Shown: positions 1 through 8,549 of the stretch, in pieces
How the letters are laid out: the number at the start of each line of letters is the position of its first letter
Numbering within the stretch: position 1 is the first letter of the stretch
Origin: Kitasatospora mediocidica KCTC 9733
GTDB taxonomy: Bacteria; Actinomycetota; Actinomycetes; Streptomycetales; Streptomycetaceae
Length of the DNA stretch: 64,000 nt
Direction of reading: 5' to 3'
Assembly (NCBI RefSeq): GCF_000744225.1
Contig: NZ_JQLN01000001.1
Location: forward strand, 558,001-622,000
The notes under the pieces: generated by a model
What the model was told of the DNA's origin: nothing
The model's database searches: none
What the model saw: the letters and a program-made list of their open reading frames with translations, nothing else
Made by a program: the position numbers and the translations under genes

Positions 1-2
1 TC

Positions 3-416
3 ACCTCGGCGGCCTCGGAGTTGGGGAACGACCTCGGTCGTGCCGCCGAGCAGACCCGTCGCGGCTACCGGCGCCACGTCGCGCCGCGGCTGGCCGCACT
101 CCCCCACCTCACCGGACCGAGCGCGGCACAACGCTCCCGGACGCGCAGGCGCCGCGTCACCGGTCTCGTCTCGGCCGGCCTGCTCGGGCTGGCCGGCGCC
201 CTGACCTGGCAGCGGCTGCGCAGCCGTCAGGGCGCGACGGAACTGGACGACGCGTCGGAGCTGGCCGCCTGGCTGGGCCGCGCCGACGACCGCCCGTCGC
301 CCTGCGACGCGGTGGCCGCCGTCTCGGACCGCGGGATCGCCGCCGCCGAGTCGCTGGAGGAGGACACCCTGACGACGGGGGCCGTCCCGCCGAAGTCGGC
401 GGAGCTGGACGGCTAG
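3..416 (+). CDS. Membrane-anchored protein, 3' end only
   Basis: The reading frame is open from the left edge and ends at a TAG at 414-416, so the true start probably lies outside the window; an in-frame TTG at 21 is the first possible internal start. The visible part has a basic stretch, one hydrophobic segment (VTGLVSAGLLGLAGALTW) and an acidic tail with no recognisable domain. Its layout (helical basic part, one membrane span, short acidic tail) is reminiscent of the streptomycete DUF5324 family, but that is a guess. A strong hairpin follows directly. Confidence 0.5.
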   Translation, partial: TSAASELGNDLGRAAEQTRRGYRRHVAPRLAALPHLTGPSAAQRSRTRRRRVTGLVSAGLLGLAGALTWQRLRSRQGATELDDASELAAWLGRADDRPSPCDAVAAVSDRGIAAAESLEEDTLTTGAVPPKSAELDG

Positions 417-430
417 TACCGCGTCAGGTC

Positions 431-479
431 CAGCAGTGAGCCCGCCGCGCGTTGGCCACGCGCGGCGGGCTCACTGCTG
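431..479. terminator. Bidirectional hairpin terminator
   Basis: A perfect 21-bp stem (431-451 with 459-479) closes a 7-nt loop, TTGGCCA. It lies between two convergent genes, the membrane protein ending at 416 and the sigma factor ending at 505, so it can serve both. Confidence 0.85.
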
Positions 480-504
480 CTCCGGCCGGTGCCGGCACGG
501 GGTG

Positions 505-1401
505 CTACGACTGCGCCGGGGCCTCGTCGGTCAGCAGGGCCTCGCGGAACCGCTTCAGGACGCGGCTCAGGATGCGCGAGATGTGCATCTGGGAGAGCCC
601 GAGCTGCTCGCCGATCTGCGCCTGGGTCAGCTCGGCGCCGAAGCGCATCGACAGGATCGTCCGCTCGCGCTCGGGCAGCGCCGCGATCAGCGGCTTCAGG
701 GCTTCGAGGTCCAGTGCCCGCTCGAAGGCCTTCTCCTCGAACGCGAGGCGAGCGGCAAGGACGTTCTCGCCCTCGTTGCCCTCGGGCGCGGCGTCCAGCG
801 AACGGGCGGTCTGGGCGTTGCTCGCCTTCAGGCCCTCGATGATCTCCTGCTCGGGCAGGTCGAGGCGCTCGGCGAGTTCGGCGACCGTCGGCAGCCGGTC
901 CAGCACCTGCTCCAGCTCGTCACTGGCCTTGGCCAGCGCCAGCCGCAGCTCCTGCAGGCGGCGCGGCACGTGCACCATCCAGCCGGTGTCCCGGAAGAAC
1001 CGCTTGATCTCGCCGCTGATGGTGGGCAGCGCGAACGTGGAGAACTCGACGTCGAAGGCCGGGTCGAAACGGTCGATCGCCTTGATCAGGCCGATCGTGC
1101 CGACCTGCACGATGTCCTCCATCGGCTCGCTGCGGTTGCGGTACTTCCCCGCCGCGAACCGCACCAGCGCCATGTTGAGCTCGATCAGCGTCCCACGAAC
1201 GTAGGAGTACTCCCGCGTCCCCTCCTCCAGCGTGCGCAGCCGGGCGAACAGCTCCTTGGACAGCGCCCGTGCGTCCGCCGGTCCCACCGTGCGCGGGTCC
1301 TCGATCTGCGGCAACGGCTCCCCGGGCGCGGCAGGCGCGACGTGAACGGGCGCTGCGGCGATCTCACCGGTCAGCGGTGTCAGGTCCTGAAGGGTCGGCA
1401 T
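505..1401 (-). CDS. SigB/SigF-family RNA polymerase sigma factor
   Basis: The 298-residue protein has sigma regions 2, 3 and 4 in order and lacks region 1.1, as in the general-stress SigB/SigF/SigH group. Region 2 carries MEDIVQVGTIGLIKAIDRFD (about residues 97-116), followed by the FSTFALPTISGEIKRFFRD segment typical of this group. The region 4 helix-turn-helix is LTQAQIGEQLGLSQMHISRI (about 254-273). ATG at 1401 gives the usual length. The family is normally held by an RsbW-type anti-sigma kinase released by an anti-anti-sigma factor. A kinase of that fold is encoded divergently at 1682, but no anti-anti-sigma gene is visible, so the pairing is an inference from position. Confidence 0.95.
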   Translation of the reverse strand: MPTLQDLTPLTGEIAAAPVHVAPAAPGEPLPQIEDPRTVGPADARALSKELFARLRTLEEGTREYSYVRGTLIELNMALVRFAAGKYRNRSEPMEDIVQVGTIGLIKAIDRFDPAFDVEFSTFALPTISGEIKRFFRDTGWMVHVPRRLQELRLALAKASDELEQVLDRLPTVAELAERLDLPEQEIIEGLKASNAQTARSLDAAPEGNEGENVLAARLAFEEKAFERALDLEALKPLIAALPERERTILSMRFGAELTQAQIGEQLGLSQMHISRILSRVLKRFREALLTDEAPAQS

Positions 1402-1442
1402 GAAGATCTCTCCCTGGTTGACATCCGTCGTTACCGTCGGCG

Positions 1443-1516
1443 CTTACCCCGCTTCCCGCCGACGATGCACGGCAGTTCACAACTGGCCCCGTCTACCCCT
1501 TTTTGTCCCGATATAC
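1443..1516 (-). promoter_or_regulatory. Candidate SigB-type promoters of the sigma gene
   Basis: Two minus-strand matches to the streptomycete SigB-type pattern (GNNT, 14-16 nt, GGGTA) lie upstream of the sigma gene. One is GTAT (1516-1513), a 14-nt spacer and GGGTAG (1498-1493). The other is GCAT, a 15-nt spacer and GGGTAA near 1448-1443. Either would allow autoregulation. The motif is short, so both are tentative. Confidence 0.3.
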
Positions 1517-1681
1517 CCCACCGCACAGCGGCCCCGCGAGCCGTGTCACGGCGCAGCACCGGCAGAGCCGGACAGGTGTCGGCGGGGCCGACTACGATGC
1601 CGTTAGGCCCGCGCTCGCATGCATCGCTGACGCCGGGGCAGAGGAGCACCGGCGACAGAGACGTGAGGGGCGTGGCTACGC

Positions 1682-2101
1682 ATGGACATCGAGCAGACAG
1701 CTGCTCCCCTGCACACCACCCTCGCCCTGGACGGCCTGGCGGGATCCATCGCCGCTGCCCGCACCCACGCCCGCGCCTTCCTCGCGGAGTGCCGCCATCC
1801 TCCGCTGACGCAGGCGACGGCCACCGACGCCCTGGTGCTGATCAGCGAGTTGGTCACCAACGCCGTACGCCACTCCCCCGGGCCGTGCGCCCTCGGCCTG
1901 GTCTACGACGGTGACGCCCTGGTGATCGCGGTGAGCGACACCGGCCCCGACCTGCCCCGGCGCCGCCCGGGCGACCTGATCACGGGCGCCGGGGGATTCG
2001 GGTGGAACGTGCTCACCAGCCTGACCAAGGACATCCGGATCACCGGCCACGTCGGCGGGTGGAAGACCATCGTGGCGCTCCTGCCCGTCCAGCCCGCCTG
2101 A
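1682..2101 (+). CDS. RsbW-like anti-sigma / ATP-binding serine kinase domain protein
   Basis: A single 139-residue GHKL ATPase domain (HATPase_c_2 type). The N box is ELVTNAVRHSPG (about 56-67), the G1 box DTGPDLP (about 86-92) and the G2 box GGFGWNVL. This is the usual length for the many streptomycete RsbW-like regulators, which bind or phosphorylate anti-anti-sigma factors and may sequester sigma factors. It is divergent from the SigB-like sigma gene, suggesting a cognate pair, but these kinases are abundant and often not linked to their target. ATG at 1682 was chosen; GAGGGG lies about 15 nt upstream. Confidence 0.85.
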   Translation: MDIEQTAAPLHTTLALDGLAGSIAAARTHARAFLAECRHPPLTQATATDALVLISELVTNAVRHSPGPCALGLVYDGDALVIAVSDTGPDLPRRRPGDLITGAGGFGWNVLTSLTKDIRITGHVGGWKTIVALLPVQPA

Positions 2102-2130
2102 CCGCCTGCCCGTCCAGCCCGCCTGACCGC
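2081..2130 (+). repeat. 25-bp tandem duplication across a stop codon
   Basis: The unit CTGCCCGTCCAGCCCGCCTG plus ACCGC occurs twice in direct tandem (2081-2105 and 2106-2130). The first copy encodes the last residues and stop of the anti-sigma gene, and a third partial unit follows. It looks like a replication-slippage duplication. Confidence 0.8.
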
Positions 2131-2143
2131 CTGACCGCCTGCG

Positions 2144-2425
2144 TTACGCAGGGTCCCGCAGGCGGGCCGCGGCCGAGGCAAGGACGGCTTCCGCGGTGTG
2201 AACGACCTTCAGACGGCCCACCTCCTCGTCCGTCATGAGCAGCACGAACAGCGGGTCGGGGGCCGGCCGCCGCAGGGCCACCCGCCACACCGTGGCAACC
2301 GCGCGCCGGACCAAGCCACGCGCACGCGCCCACCAGGCGCACAGCCCGGGCCACACCTGTTCCACGAAGACCACCGCCGCTACCGCGAGCAGCGCTCCCA
2401 GGTCGGCCATGTCAACATCGCTCAT
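2144..2425 (-). CDS. Small membrane-associated protein, chimeric N-terminus
   Basis: A 93-residue protein starting at ATG 2425, preceded by AGGGGAC as ribosome binding site. After MSDVDMADLGALLA comes a hydrophobic segment (VAAVVFVEQVWPGLCAWW), a basic stretch and a C-terminal helix. The first residues and the whole upstream region are nearly identical to those of the unrelated 52-residue gene starting at 21438, because both lie in a 229-bp repeat. No family was recognised; it may be a fusion product of that duplication. Its translation signals are good, so expression is plausible. Confidence 0.5.
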   Translation of the reverse strand: MSDVDMADLGALLAVAAVVFVEQVWPGLCAWWARARGLVRRAVATVWRVALRRPAPDPLFVLLMTDEEVGRLKVVHTAEAVLASAAARLRDPA

Positions 2426-2612
2426 CACGTGTCCCCTTCGCTCCGTCCCCGATCCCGTCCCCCGTCCCCGGCCCTGATCCCCGGCCCTGATCACCTCGCG
2501 GGTCGCCTTCCCCAGGTCGCCCGCTCCAACCGCTCCCCGGGGATCGCCTCACGGCTCCTCGGGTTCTCCGGGCACGGCCTGGTGGAAGTCGACCGTGACC
2601 TCCTCGCTGGCC
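2384..2612 (+). repeat. 229-bp direct repeat, copy A
   Basis: This stretch matches 21397-21625 in the same orientation with only about three differences. It covers the start codons of the small gene at 2425, its upstream region and the last 21 codons of a YihY-family gene. The complete YihY gene sits only at the other copy, so this copy looks derived. Confidence 0.9.
2549..2612 (-). pseudogene. 3' tail of a YihY-family gene
   Basis: The minus strand encodes SEEVTVDFHQAVPGEPEEP and a stop, identical to the C-terminus of the YihY-family protein at 21562-22566. The similarity ends abruptly at 2612, where unrelated sequence starts. It is a relic carried by the 229-bp repeat. Confidence 0.85.
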
Positions 2613-2704
2613 GAGCGCAGTCGCCCTTGCGAGGCGCAGCATGGAGGCGTCGGCCGACCAGTGAGGTGTGTCATGGACCGTGTCGTTGTCGGTGGCCAGC
2701 AGCG

Positions 2705-5170
2705 ATGACCGGGGAGCGTCAGCCGTCCCTCGCGGTCGGCCCCGATGAGCTCCTGCTTCCGGCGCGGGCGCGCCGTCCCGAGGATCTGGTGCGCTTCGTC
2801 CTCGGAGCGGTCCTGATCGCGCTGACGCTGCTGGCGGCGGACGCCGCCCAGAGCACCGCGGGCGGATTGAACGCCGACGCCGCCCGCGGGGCCGGCCGGG
2901 CGCCGCAGGTGCTGCTGAGCGTCGCCGGATCCTTCTCCACCGTCGCGGTACTGCTGGTGCCGGTGGCGTTCGTCGGCCAGCAGATCCTCCGGCGCGATGG
3001 TCGCCGGATCGCCGCCGGCGTGCTCGCAGCGGTGCTCGCCTACGGGACGTCCCTGCTCGTCGACCTGTGGGCCATCCATCTCGCACCGCACGCCGTCCTC
3101 GCCGCGCTGACCGGTCCGGTGCCGGGAGGGACAGGCTCCACCGAGCCGGTCCTCAGCTATCTGGCCGCCGTGCTCGCCTGCATGACCGCGGCCGGTGTGG
3201 CGCAGCAGCCGCGCTGGGCGGCAGCGATGGCGGTCCTGCTCGGTCTGAACGCCCTGACGGTCCTGGTCGGTGGGTCCGTCGGCGTGCTGTCGCTGCTCCT
3301 TGCCCTGCTGATCGGGTGGACCCTCGCGCACGGAGCGACCTACGCGCTCGGGTCTCCCAACGCGCGCCCCACCGCTGCGGATCTGTTCGCCGGCCTGGAC
3401 CAGCTCGAGTTCAGTCCGGTGACGGCCCTTCGCACGCCGGGGACGGGAGCTCACGCCCGGCACCACTACCTGGTGGGCCAGGCGGACGGACAGCCCGATC
3501 TGGATGTCGTGGTGCTGGGACGGGAGTCGTCGGGGTTCGGCTTCCTGCGACGGACCTGGCAGCGCGTGCGGCTGCGCACCGCGCCGCAACGTCGCAGCCT
3601 GCTGTCCCTACGCGGCGTCCTGAAGCAGGAGTCCCTGCTCTGCTACGCCGTCCAGGCGGCCGGTGCCCGCTCCCGGCGGCTGCTGGCCGTCGCGGAGCTG
3701 GGACCGGACGCAGCATTGATCATCTACGAACCGCTCACCGGACACACCGTGGACCAGCTCCACGACACCGATGTCACCGACGCGCTCCTGAGAGACACCT
3801 GGCGGCAGGTGAAGCTTCTGCACTCCCGACGGATCGTCCACCGCAACCTGGTCGCCTCCTCCCTGCTCGTGGACGAACGCGGCACCGTCCATCTGGTCGG
3901 CCTCGAAGACGGCGACGTCGCGGCCGGCGACCTGGCACTGCGAACCGACGTCGCCCAACTACTGACCACCGCCGCTCTGCGGGTCGGTCCCCGACGCGCC
4001 GTCGCCGACGCGTTCGCCGTGCTCGGACCGGACCGGATCGCAGCGGCTGTGCCACTGCTCCAGCCGCTCGCGCTGTCCCGCGGCACCCGGACAGCGCTCA
4101 AGTCGGCAGCGCTCAAGTCCCAGGGCGAAACGAGCCCGTCGGCACCCGAAGCCGCTCCCGGCCCCGACCTTCTCGGCCGGCTCCGCGACGAGATCCTGCG
4201 CACCCGCCCGCAGGCTCCGGTGGAGCCGGCCCGCCTGGAGCGACTGCGCCCGCGCACCCTGGTCACCGTGCTCGGCGGCGCCACCGCCGGCTACTTCGTG
4301 CTCCTCCAACTCTCCAGCAAGAGCGCCAATCCGCTGACCGCCTTCCAGCACGCGCAGGCCGGCTGGATCGTGGTGGCAGCCCTCGCCTCGGTGCTCAGCT
4401 ACGGCGCCGCCACCATGAGCTTCGTGGGGTTCGTCCCGGAGCGGCTCAACCTGCGCCGGGCCGCCCTGGTTCAGCTGGCCGGCTCGTTCGTCAACCTCAT
4501 CACCCCCAGCGGGGTGGGCGGAATCACGATCAACACCCGCTCCCTGGAACGCTCCGGCATCCCACCACGCAAGGCGATCGCCAGCGTCGGCGCCTCCCAG
4601 GTGATCGGACTGGTGCTGCACGCCCTGCTGTTGCTGGTCTTCGGCTTCCTCGCCAGCACCCCGCGCAGCCCTTCACTGCCGGCCCCGCCCGTGCTGATAG
4701 GCGGCCTGCTGACCGTGGCCGTCCTCGCCCTGGCCGCGACCGGCATCGCGCCGGTGCGGCACAGGCTCGCCGCCCGCCTGCAGCCGCTGGTGACCGGCGT
4801 GCTGCCACGGCTGCTGGACCTGCTGCAGCATCCGTACCGACTGGCCGTCGGGATCCTCGGGCAGCTCCTGGTCTCGCTGACTGCTGTGGCCTGCCTCTAC
4901 ACCTGCGCGCTCGCCCTCGGACAGCATCCGAGCTTCGCCGCCGTCGCGGTCGCCGACCTCGTCGGCGGCGCCCTGGGATCCGCCGTCCCGACGCCCGGCG
5001 GGGTCGGAGGCGTGGAGGCCCTGTTGAGCGGCGCCCTGGCGCAGGCCACCGGAGTGACCTACCCCGCCGCGCTCAGCGCCGTCCTGCTGTTCCGGCTGCT
5101 GACCTTCTGGCTGCCCGTGCTCCCGGGCTGGCTGGCCTTCGCCTGGTTGCAGCGCCGCCGAGCACTCTGA
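2705..5170 (+). CDS. Flippase-like membrane protein with embedded kinase-like domain
   Basis: An 821-residue protein in three parts. Residues about 30-215 form several membrane segments. Residues about 215-470 resemble a degenerate protein kinase: VHRNLVASSLLVDERG stands where HRDLKPxNILLD is expected and GLEDG replaces DFG. Residues about 510-815 form the flippase-like domain of the lysylphosphatidylglycerol synthase membrane region (UPF0104/TIGR00374), with NLITPSGVGG and SAVPTPGGVGGVE as typical motifs. The catalytic Asp of HRD is Asn and the DFG Asp is shifted, so kinase activity is doubtful. The C-terminal half suggests transport of a lipid or polyprenyl-linked substrate. No aminoacyl-transfer (MprF synthase) domain is present. 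ATG at 2705 was chosen; an in-frame GTG near 2663 is possible. Confidence 0.8.
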   Translation: MTGERQPSLAVGPDELLLPARARRPEDLVRFVLGAVLIALTLLAADAAQSTAGGLNADAARGAGRAPQVLLSVAGSFSTVAVLLVPVAFVGQQILRRDGRRIAAGVLAAVLAYGTSLLVDLWAIHLAPHAVLAALTGPVPGGTGSTEPVLSYLAAVLACMTAAGVAQQPRWAAAMAVLLGLNALTVLVGGSVGVLSLLLALLIGWTLAHGATYALGSPNARPTAADLFAGLDQLEFSPVTALRTPGTGAHARHHYLVGQADGQPDLDVVVLGRESSGFGFLRRTWQRVRLRTAPQRRSLLSLRGVLKQESLLCYAVQAAGARSRRLLAVAELGPDAALIIYEPLTGHTVDQLHDTDVTDALLRDTWRQVKLLHSRRIVHRNLVASSLLVDERGTVHLVGLEDGDVAAGDLALRTDVAQLLTTAALRVGPRRAVADAFAVLGPDRIAAAVPLLQPLALSRGTRTALKSAALKSQGETSPSAPEAAPGPDLLGRLRDEILRTRPQAPVEPARLERLRPRTLVTVLGGATAGYFVLLQLSSKSANPLTAFQHAQAGWIVVAALASVLSYGAATMSFVGFVPERLNLRRAALVQLAGSFVNLITPSGVGGITINTRSLERSGIPPRKAIASVGASQVIGLVLHALLLLVFGFLASTPRSPSLPAPPVLIGGLLTVAVLALAATGIAPVRHRLAARLQPLVTGVLPRLLDLLQHPYRLAVGILGQLLVSLTAVACLYTCALALGQHPSFAAVAVADLVGGALGSAVPTPGGVGGVEALLSGALAQATGVTYPAALSAVLLFRLLTFWLPVLPGWLAFAWLQRRRAL

Positions 5171-5177
5171 CCACGAC

Positions 5178-5382
5178 CTACGGGTGCGGGACGACGGCGG
5201 TCGGCGCCTTGGCGTGGTGGATCACCGCGTGGGTGACCGAGCCCATCCGCGCGCCGAAGCCGTGCGCGCGGGTGCGCCGCCCGACCACCACCAGGGCGGC
5301 CCCTGCGGAGGCGCCCTCCAGAGCCGCGGCGGCCCCGCCGACCCGGACGTCCTCGACGACCTCGATGTCGGGAAACCTCCCG
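5178..5382 (-). pseudogene. Universal stress protein, C-terminal remnant
   Basis: The minus strand reads about 65 codons ending in TAG at 5178-5180. It includes ALVVVGRRTRAHGFGARMGS and VTHAVIHHAKAPTAVVPHP, the C-terminal nucleotide-binding loop (G-x2-G-x9-G-S pattern) and last strand of a universal stress protein. The N-terminal half and any start codon are missing; upstream sequence diverges at about 5382, next to the small gene ending at 5412. Confidence 0.8.
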
Positions 5383-5411
5383 CGTCACCGGCACCCGTGG
5401 GTCGGGACGGT

Positions 5412-5639
5412 TCAGCGGCCGCCTGCACAGACCGGGACTTCGGCGTCGACCCAGTCGCTGATGACGTCGGCCCTGTGCAGGTGCCCGTAGGGCAGCGCGA
5501 TCCGGGCCTTGGCGATCGCCTCGCTCTTGGACAAGCCTTCCCTGACCATGTACTTCATCGTCAGCCGGGCCAGTACGGCGAGTTCCTCGCCCCGTACCTG
5601 ACCCGTCCGTCCCTCGGTGCTCAGCGTGCTACCGAACAT
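5412..5639 (-). CDS. Small hypothetical protein after DUF5994
   Basis: 75 residues from ATG 5639, 17 nt after the DUF5994 stop, so probably the second gene of a two-gene operon. It has a predicted helical core (RGEELAVLARLTMKYMVREG), a linker and a C-terminal ADVISDWVDAEVPV segment. No family was recognised. It is short but has normal actinomycete codon use and a sensible place in the operon. Confidence 0.6.
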   Translation of the reverse strand: MFGSTLSTEGRTGQVRGEELAVLARLTMKYMVREGLSKSEAIAKARIALPYGHLHRADVISDWVDAEVPVCAGGR

Positions 5640-5656
5640 GGCTCCTCCGTCAGTTG

Positions 5657-6205
5657 TCAGGCGGCCCGGGGGAAGACCGGCCCGCAGGCGTGGGGGCCGC
5701 CTTCCAGATCCCAGTCGCCGACCCGGGACGCTCCGACGACCGCATAGGCGTCTTCGTCGGTGTCGGCCAACAGAGCGGTGGCACTCTGGGTGTTGTGCAC
5801 GTCCGCGGCGGCGGCCATCAGCTTCGCGGCCCGCGCGGGCTCGCACTCGGGCGGGATCACCAGGAGGTCCCAGCGCCCGGTGTGGTAGGAGAGCAAGCAG
5901 AGGTCGGCGGGGTCCTGCTCCGCGTCGAACCAGCCCACGCGCAGGATGTGACTGCCCGTCGGAACCTCCGCCGGGATGTGCGGCCACATCCGCACATTCA
6001 CCGTGACGCGGGTGATCCGTGCCCAACACTCGTCCAACACGGCTATCAGTGAAGGCAGTTCACTGGTGAGGTCACGTGAGCGGGGCCACCAGGCGCCGTC
6101 CACCATCCCCCGGGTCTCGCTGGGCGGTTTCAAGGACATCCGAACCGCATGCGTCGAACCGGGGACCGGCTCGGTCGGCATCGGGCGGACGGTGGTCGTG
6201 GTCAT
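5657..6205 (-). CDS. DUF5994 family protein
   Basis: 182 residues from ATG 6205. The motif VDGAWWPRSRDLTSELPSLI (about 34-53) is typical of DUF5994, followed by a core of alternating strands (HILRVGWFDAEQDPADLCLL, GRWDLLVIPPE) and a short Ala-rich C-terminal helix. DUF5994 is a soluble actinomycete family of unknown function, common in many copies in Streptomyces genomes; I know no assigned reaction. It is followed closely by a 75-residue gene. The 275 bp upstream separate it from the phosphoketolase gene and should hold its promoter. Confidence 0.8.
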   Translation of the reverse strand: MTTTTVRPMPTEPVPGSTHAVRMSLKPPSETRGMVDGAWWPRSRDLTSELPSLIAVLDECWARITRVTVNVRMWPHIPAEVPTGSHILRVGWFDAEQDPADLCLLSYHTGRWDLLVIPPECEPARAAKLMAAAADVHNTQSATALLADTDEDAYAVVGASRVGDWDLEGGPHACGPVFPRAA

Positions 6206-6480
6206 GGTGCGAACCCGTCTCCGGGCCGGTGAGGGCCCGGACTGGTCGTTCGCCGGAGACGATGCCGCCCTGAATGGCGATGTACGAAAAGCCCTCGGTA
6301 GTTCAACCGTACTCCGGCGCGATCCTGCCCGGAGCGTCCCGAGGGTGCCGACTGCCACAACACGCCACGCGACCGACGAACCCCGGTGACGGGCGCCCGA
6401 TCAGTCAAATGGCCACCTTCCCCTGCGTCGCCGGCGGGAGACGCACGACCGAGAACCCACATCCGCGAGAGTGCGGCTGC

Positions 6481-8256
6481 TCAGCGGGGGCCGCCCCAGG
6501 TCCAGTCCCGGATTTCGGGCAGGTCCGTTCCGTGCCGGTCGATGTAGCGGTCGTGTTCGACGAGCTTGTCCCGCATCTGCTGCTTGAGGTAGTCGCCGCT
6601 GGCGCCGAGTTGGGGCAGTCGGTCGATGACGTCCTGGACGAGGTGGAAGCGGTCCAGGTGGTTCTGTACCCGCATGTCGAAGGCGCTGGTGATGGTGCCC
6701 TCCTCGTTGTAGCCGCGCACGTGGAGGTTGTGGTTGGTGCGGCGGTAGGTGAGCCGGTGGATCAGCGAGGGGTAGCCGTGGAAGGCGAAGATGATGTGCT
6801 TGTCGGTGGTGAAGAGCGAGTCGTAGTCCTGGTCGCTGAGACCGTGCGGGTGGACCGTGTCGGGCTCCAGCTTCATCAGGTCGACGACGTTGACCACCCT
6901 GACCAACAGGTCGGGCAGGTGCTCGCGCAGGATGGACACTGCGGCCAGGACCTCCAGGGTGGGTGTGTCCCCACAGCAGGCCAGGACGACGTCCGGCTCG
7001 CCGCCCTGGTCGTTGCTCGCCCAGGGCCAGATGCCGATGCCCTCGGTGCAGTGCACGACCGCGTCCTCCATCGACAGCCACTGCGGCATCGCGCGCTTGC
7101 CCGCCACGACGACGTTCACGTAGTGCCGGCTGCGCAGGCAGTGGTCCATGACGGAAAGCAGGCAGTTGGCGTCCGGCGGGAGGTAGACCCGCACGACGTC
7201 GGCCTTCTTGTTCACGACGTGGTCCAGGAATCCCGGGTCCTGGTGGGTGAATCCGTTGTGGTCCTGCTGCCAGACGTGCGACGTGAGCAGGTAGTTGAGG
7301 GACGCGATGTCGCGGCGCCAGGGCAGCTGCCTGGTGACCTTCAGCCACTTGGCGTGCTGGTTGAACATCGAGTCGACGATGTGGATGAACGCCTCGTAGC
7401 AGTTGAACAGGCCGTGCCGCCCGGTGAGCAGGTAGCCCTCCAGCCAGCCCTCGCACTGGTGCTCGCTGAGCATCGAGTCCAGCACGCGGCCTGACGGAGC
7501 AAGGAACTCGTCGCCCTCCACCGTGATGGTCTCGGGGTCGTCGCCCGAGACGAAGTGCGGCTCCCAGCCGCAGCCGCGCAGGTACTGCGTCAGTTCCTTG
7601 TCCCCGATCCGGGCCAGGATGGTGGGGTTGCTGATCTTGTAGCCGTTCAGGTGCAGGATCGGCAGCACCGCCCCGTCGCCGACCGGGTCGAGGAACCTGG
7701 TGGACTGCCAGGAGGTGGCCAGGGGTCCGGTCTCGGCCTCGCCGTCACCGATGACACAGGCCACGATCAGGTCGGGGTTGTCGAAGACCGCCCCGAAGGA
7801 GTGGCTGAGGGAGTATCCGAGTTCGCCGCCCTCGTGGATCGACCCGGGCGTCGTGGGTGCGACGTGGCTGGAGATCCCGCCGGGGAAGGAGAACTGGGTG
7901 AACAGCCTCTTCATCCCCGCCTCGTCCTGGCTGACGTCCGGGTAGATCTCGCTGTAGGTGCCCTCCAGGTAGGTGTTGCCCACCAGCGCCGGGCCGCCGT
8001 GTCCGGGGCCCGCGACATAGAGCATGTTCAGGTCGTACTCGGTGATGACCCGGTTCAGATGCACGTAGAGGAAGTTCTGCCCCGGGGTCGTGCCCCAGTG
8101 GCCGACGATCAGCGGCTTGACGTCGGCCAGTTCCAGGGGGCGCTTCAGCAGCGGGTTGTCGTAGAGATAGAGCTGGCCGACCGACAGGTAGTTGGCGGCG
8201 CGCCAGTAGGCGTCCATCCGCTGGAGCAGTTCGGGGGTGAGGGTTGGGGTGTTCAT
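6481..8256 (-). CDS. Internally deleted phosphoketolase-like protein
   Basis: 591 residues against about 800 for the family. The N-terminal thiamine-diphosphate half is clear ([48 protein letters not shown]). At about residue 242, just after [12 protein letters not shown], the sequence jumps to [20 protein letters not shown] and then continues normally ([14 protein letters not shown], then the C-terminal domain). Compared with the full copy at 44193-46607, about 205 residues are missing in frame. The lost part contains [16 protein letters not shown]-like and PDETASNRL segments, which in characterised phosphoketolases carry substrate or cofactor contacts, so activity is doubtful. The frame is otherwise intact. 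Start ATG 8256 overlaps the stop of a 38-codon ORF (ATGA). Confidence 0.9.
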   Translation of the reverse strand: MNTPTLTPELLQRMDAYWRAANYLSVGQLYLYDNPLLKRPLELADVKPLIVGHWGTTPGQNFLYVHLNRVITEYDLNMLYVAGPGHGGPALVGNTYLEGTYSEIYPDVSQDEAGMKRLFTQFSFPGGISSHVAPTTPGSIHEGGELGYSLSHSFGAVFDNPDLIVACVIGDGEAETGPLATSWQSTRFLDPVGDGAVLPILHLNGYKISNPTILARIGDKELTQYLRGCGWEPHFVSGDDPETITVEGDEFLAPSGRVLDSMLSEHQCEGWLEGYLLTGRHGLFNCYEAFIHIVDSMFNQHAKWLKVTRQLPWRRDIASLNYLLTSHVWQQDHNGFTHQDPGFLDHVVNKKADVVRVYLPPDANCLLSVMDHCLRSRHYVNVVVAGKRAMPQWLSMEDAVVHCTEGIGIWPWASNDQGGEPDVVLACCGDTPTLEVLAAVSILREHLPDLLVRVVNVVDLMKLEPDTVHPHGLSDQDYDSLFTTDKHIIFAFHGYPSLIHRLTYRRTNHNLHVRGYNEEGTITSAFDMRVQNHLDRFHLVQDVIDRLPQLGASGDYLKQQMRDKLVEHDRYIDRHGTDLPEIRDWTWGGPR

Positions 8257-8369
8257 GGGGTCAGCGCTCCTTGTCGGCCACCGACGGCGGGGCGCTGGGG
8301 GCGCTCGGTGTTCGCATGTTCCTTGAGGAGGGAGCCGAGGTGGCGGGTGGCGGCCAGGAGGGCGGTCAT
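8253..8369 (-). CDS. Small ORF coupled to the truncated phosphoketolase gene
   Basis: A 38-codon frame from ATG 8369, [20 protein letters not shown] and so on, ends in TGA overlapping the phosphoketolase start codon. It reads as one amphipathic helix plus a basic tail. It may be a real small protein or a leader that couples translation. No family was recognised. Confidence 0.35.
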   Translation of the reverse strand: MTALLAATRHLGSLLKEHANTERPQRPAVGGRQGALTP

Positions 8370-8466
8370 GGGGTCCTTGCCTTCGGATGCCGTCGCGTTG
8401 GACGGGGAAGGTCATGCAGCGGGCTCCGGGCGATCAGGTGTGGTGACGCTGGGGCGGCTTGCAGGG

Positions 8467-8538
8467 CCGAGGCTTCGAGACGGGCGGCAGGTGCTGCTGC
8501 GGCCGGCTGCGCTCTGCACGCTCCGCTCGAAGCCTCGG
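8467..8538. terminator. Inverted repeat between SPFH and phosphoketolase genes
   Basis: A 13-bp perfect inverted repeat, CCGAGGCTTCGAG (8467-8479) and its complement (8526-8538), encloses 46 nt with further pairing. It lies just past the SPFH gene, whose stop is at 8550, and may act as its terminator. There is no T tract. Confidence 0.4.
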
Positions 8539-8549
8539 ATCCTCGGTGG

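Noticed and set aside
436..1914. Long plus-strand frame opposite the sigma factor gene
   Set aside because: It mirrors the codons of the sigma gene, is Arg/Gln-rich and shows no domain; a typical antisense shadow in GC-rich DNA.
2081..2130. CRISPR-like direct repeat
   Set aside because: Only two adjacent 25-bp units without spacers; a slippage duplication.
3067..5490. 807-codon frame overlapping the flippase-like gene
   Set aside because: Arg/Pro-rich second frame of the same strand; membrane helices and family motifs are all in the other frame.
6223..6238. GGGCCGGTGAGGGCCC before the DUF5994 gene
   Set aside because: It resembles the low-oxygen dyad, but the spacer is 6 instead of 4 and it lies only 18 nt from the start codon.
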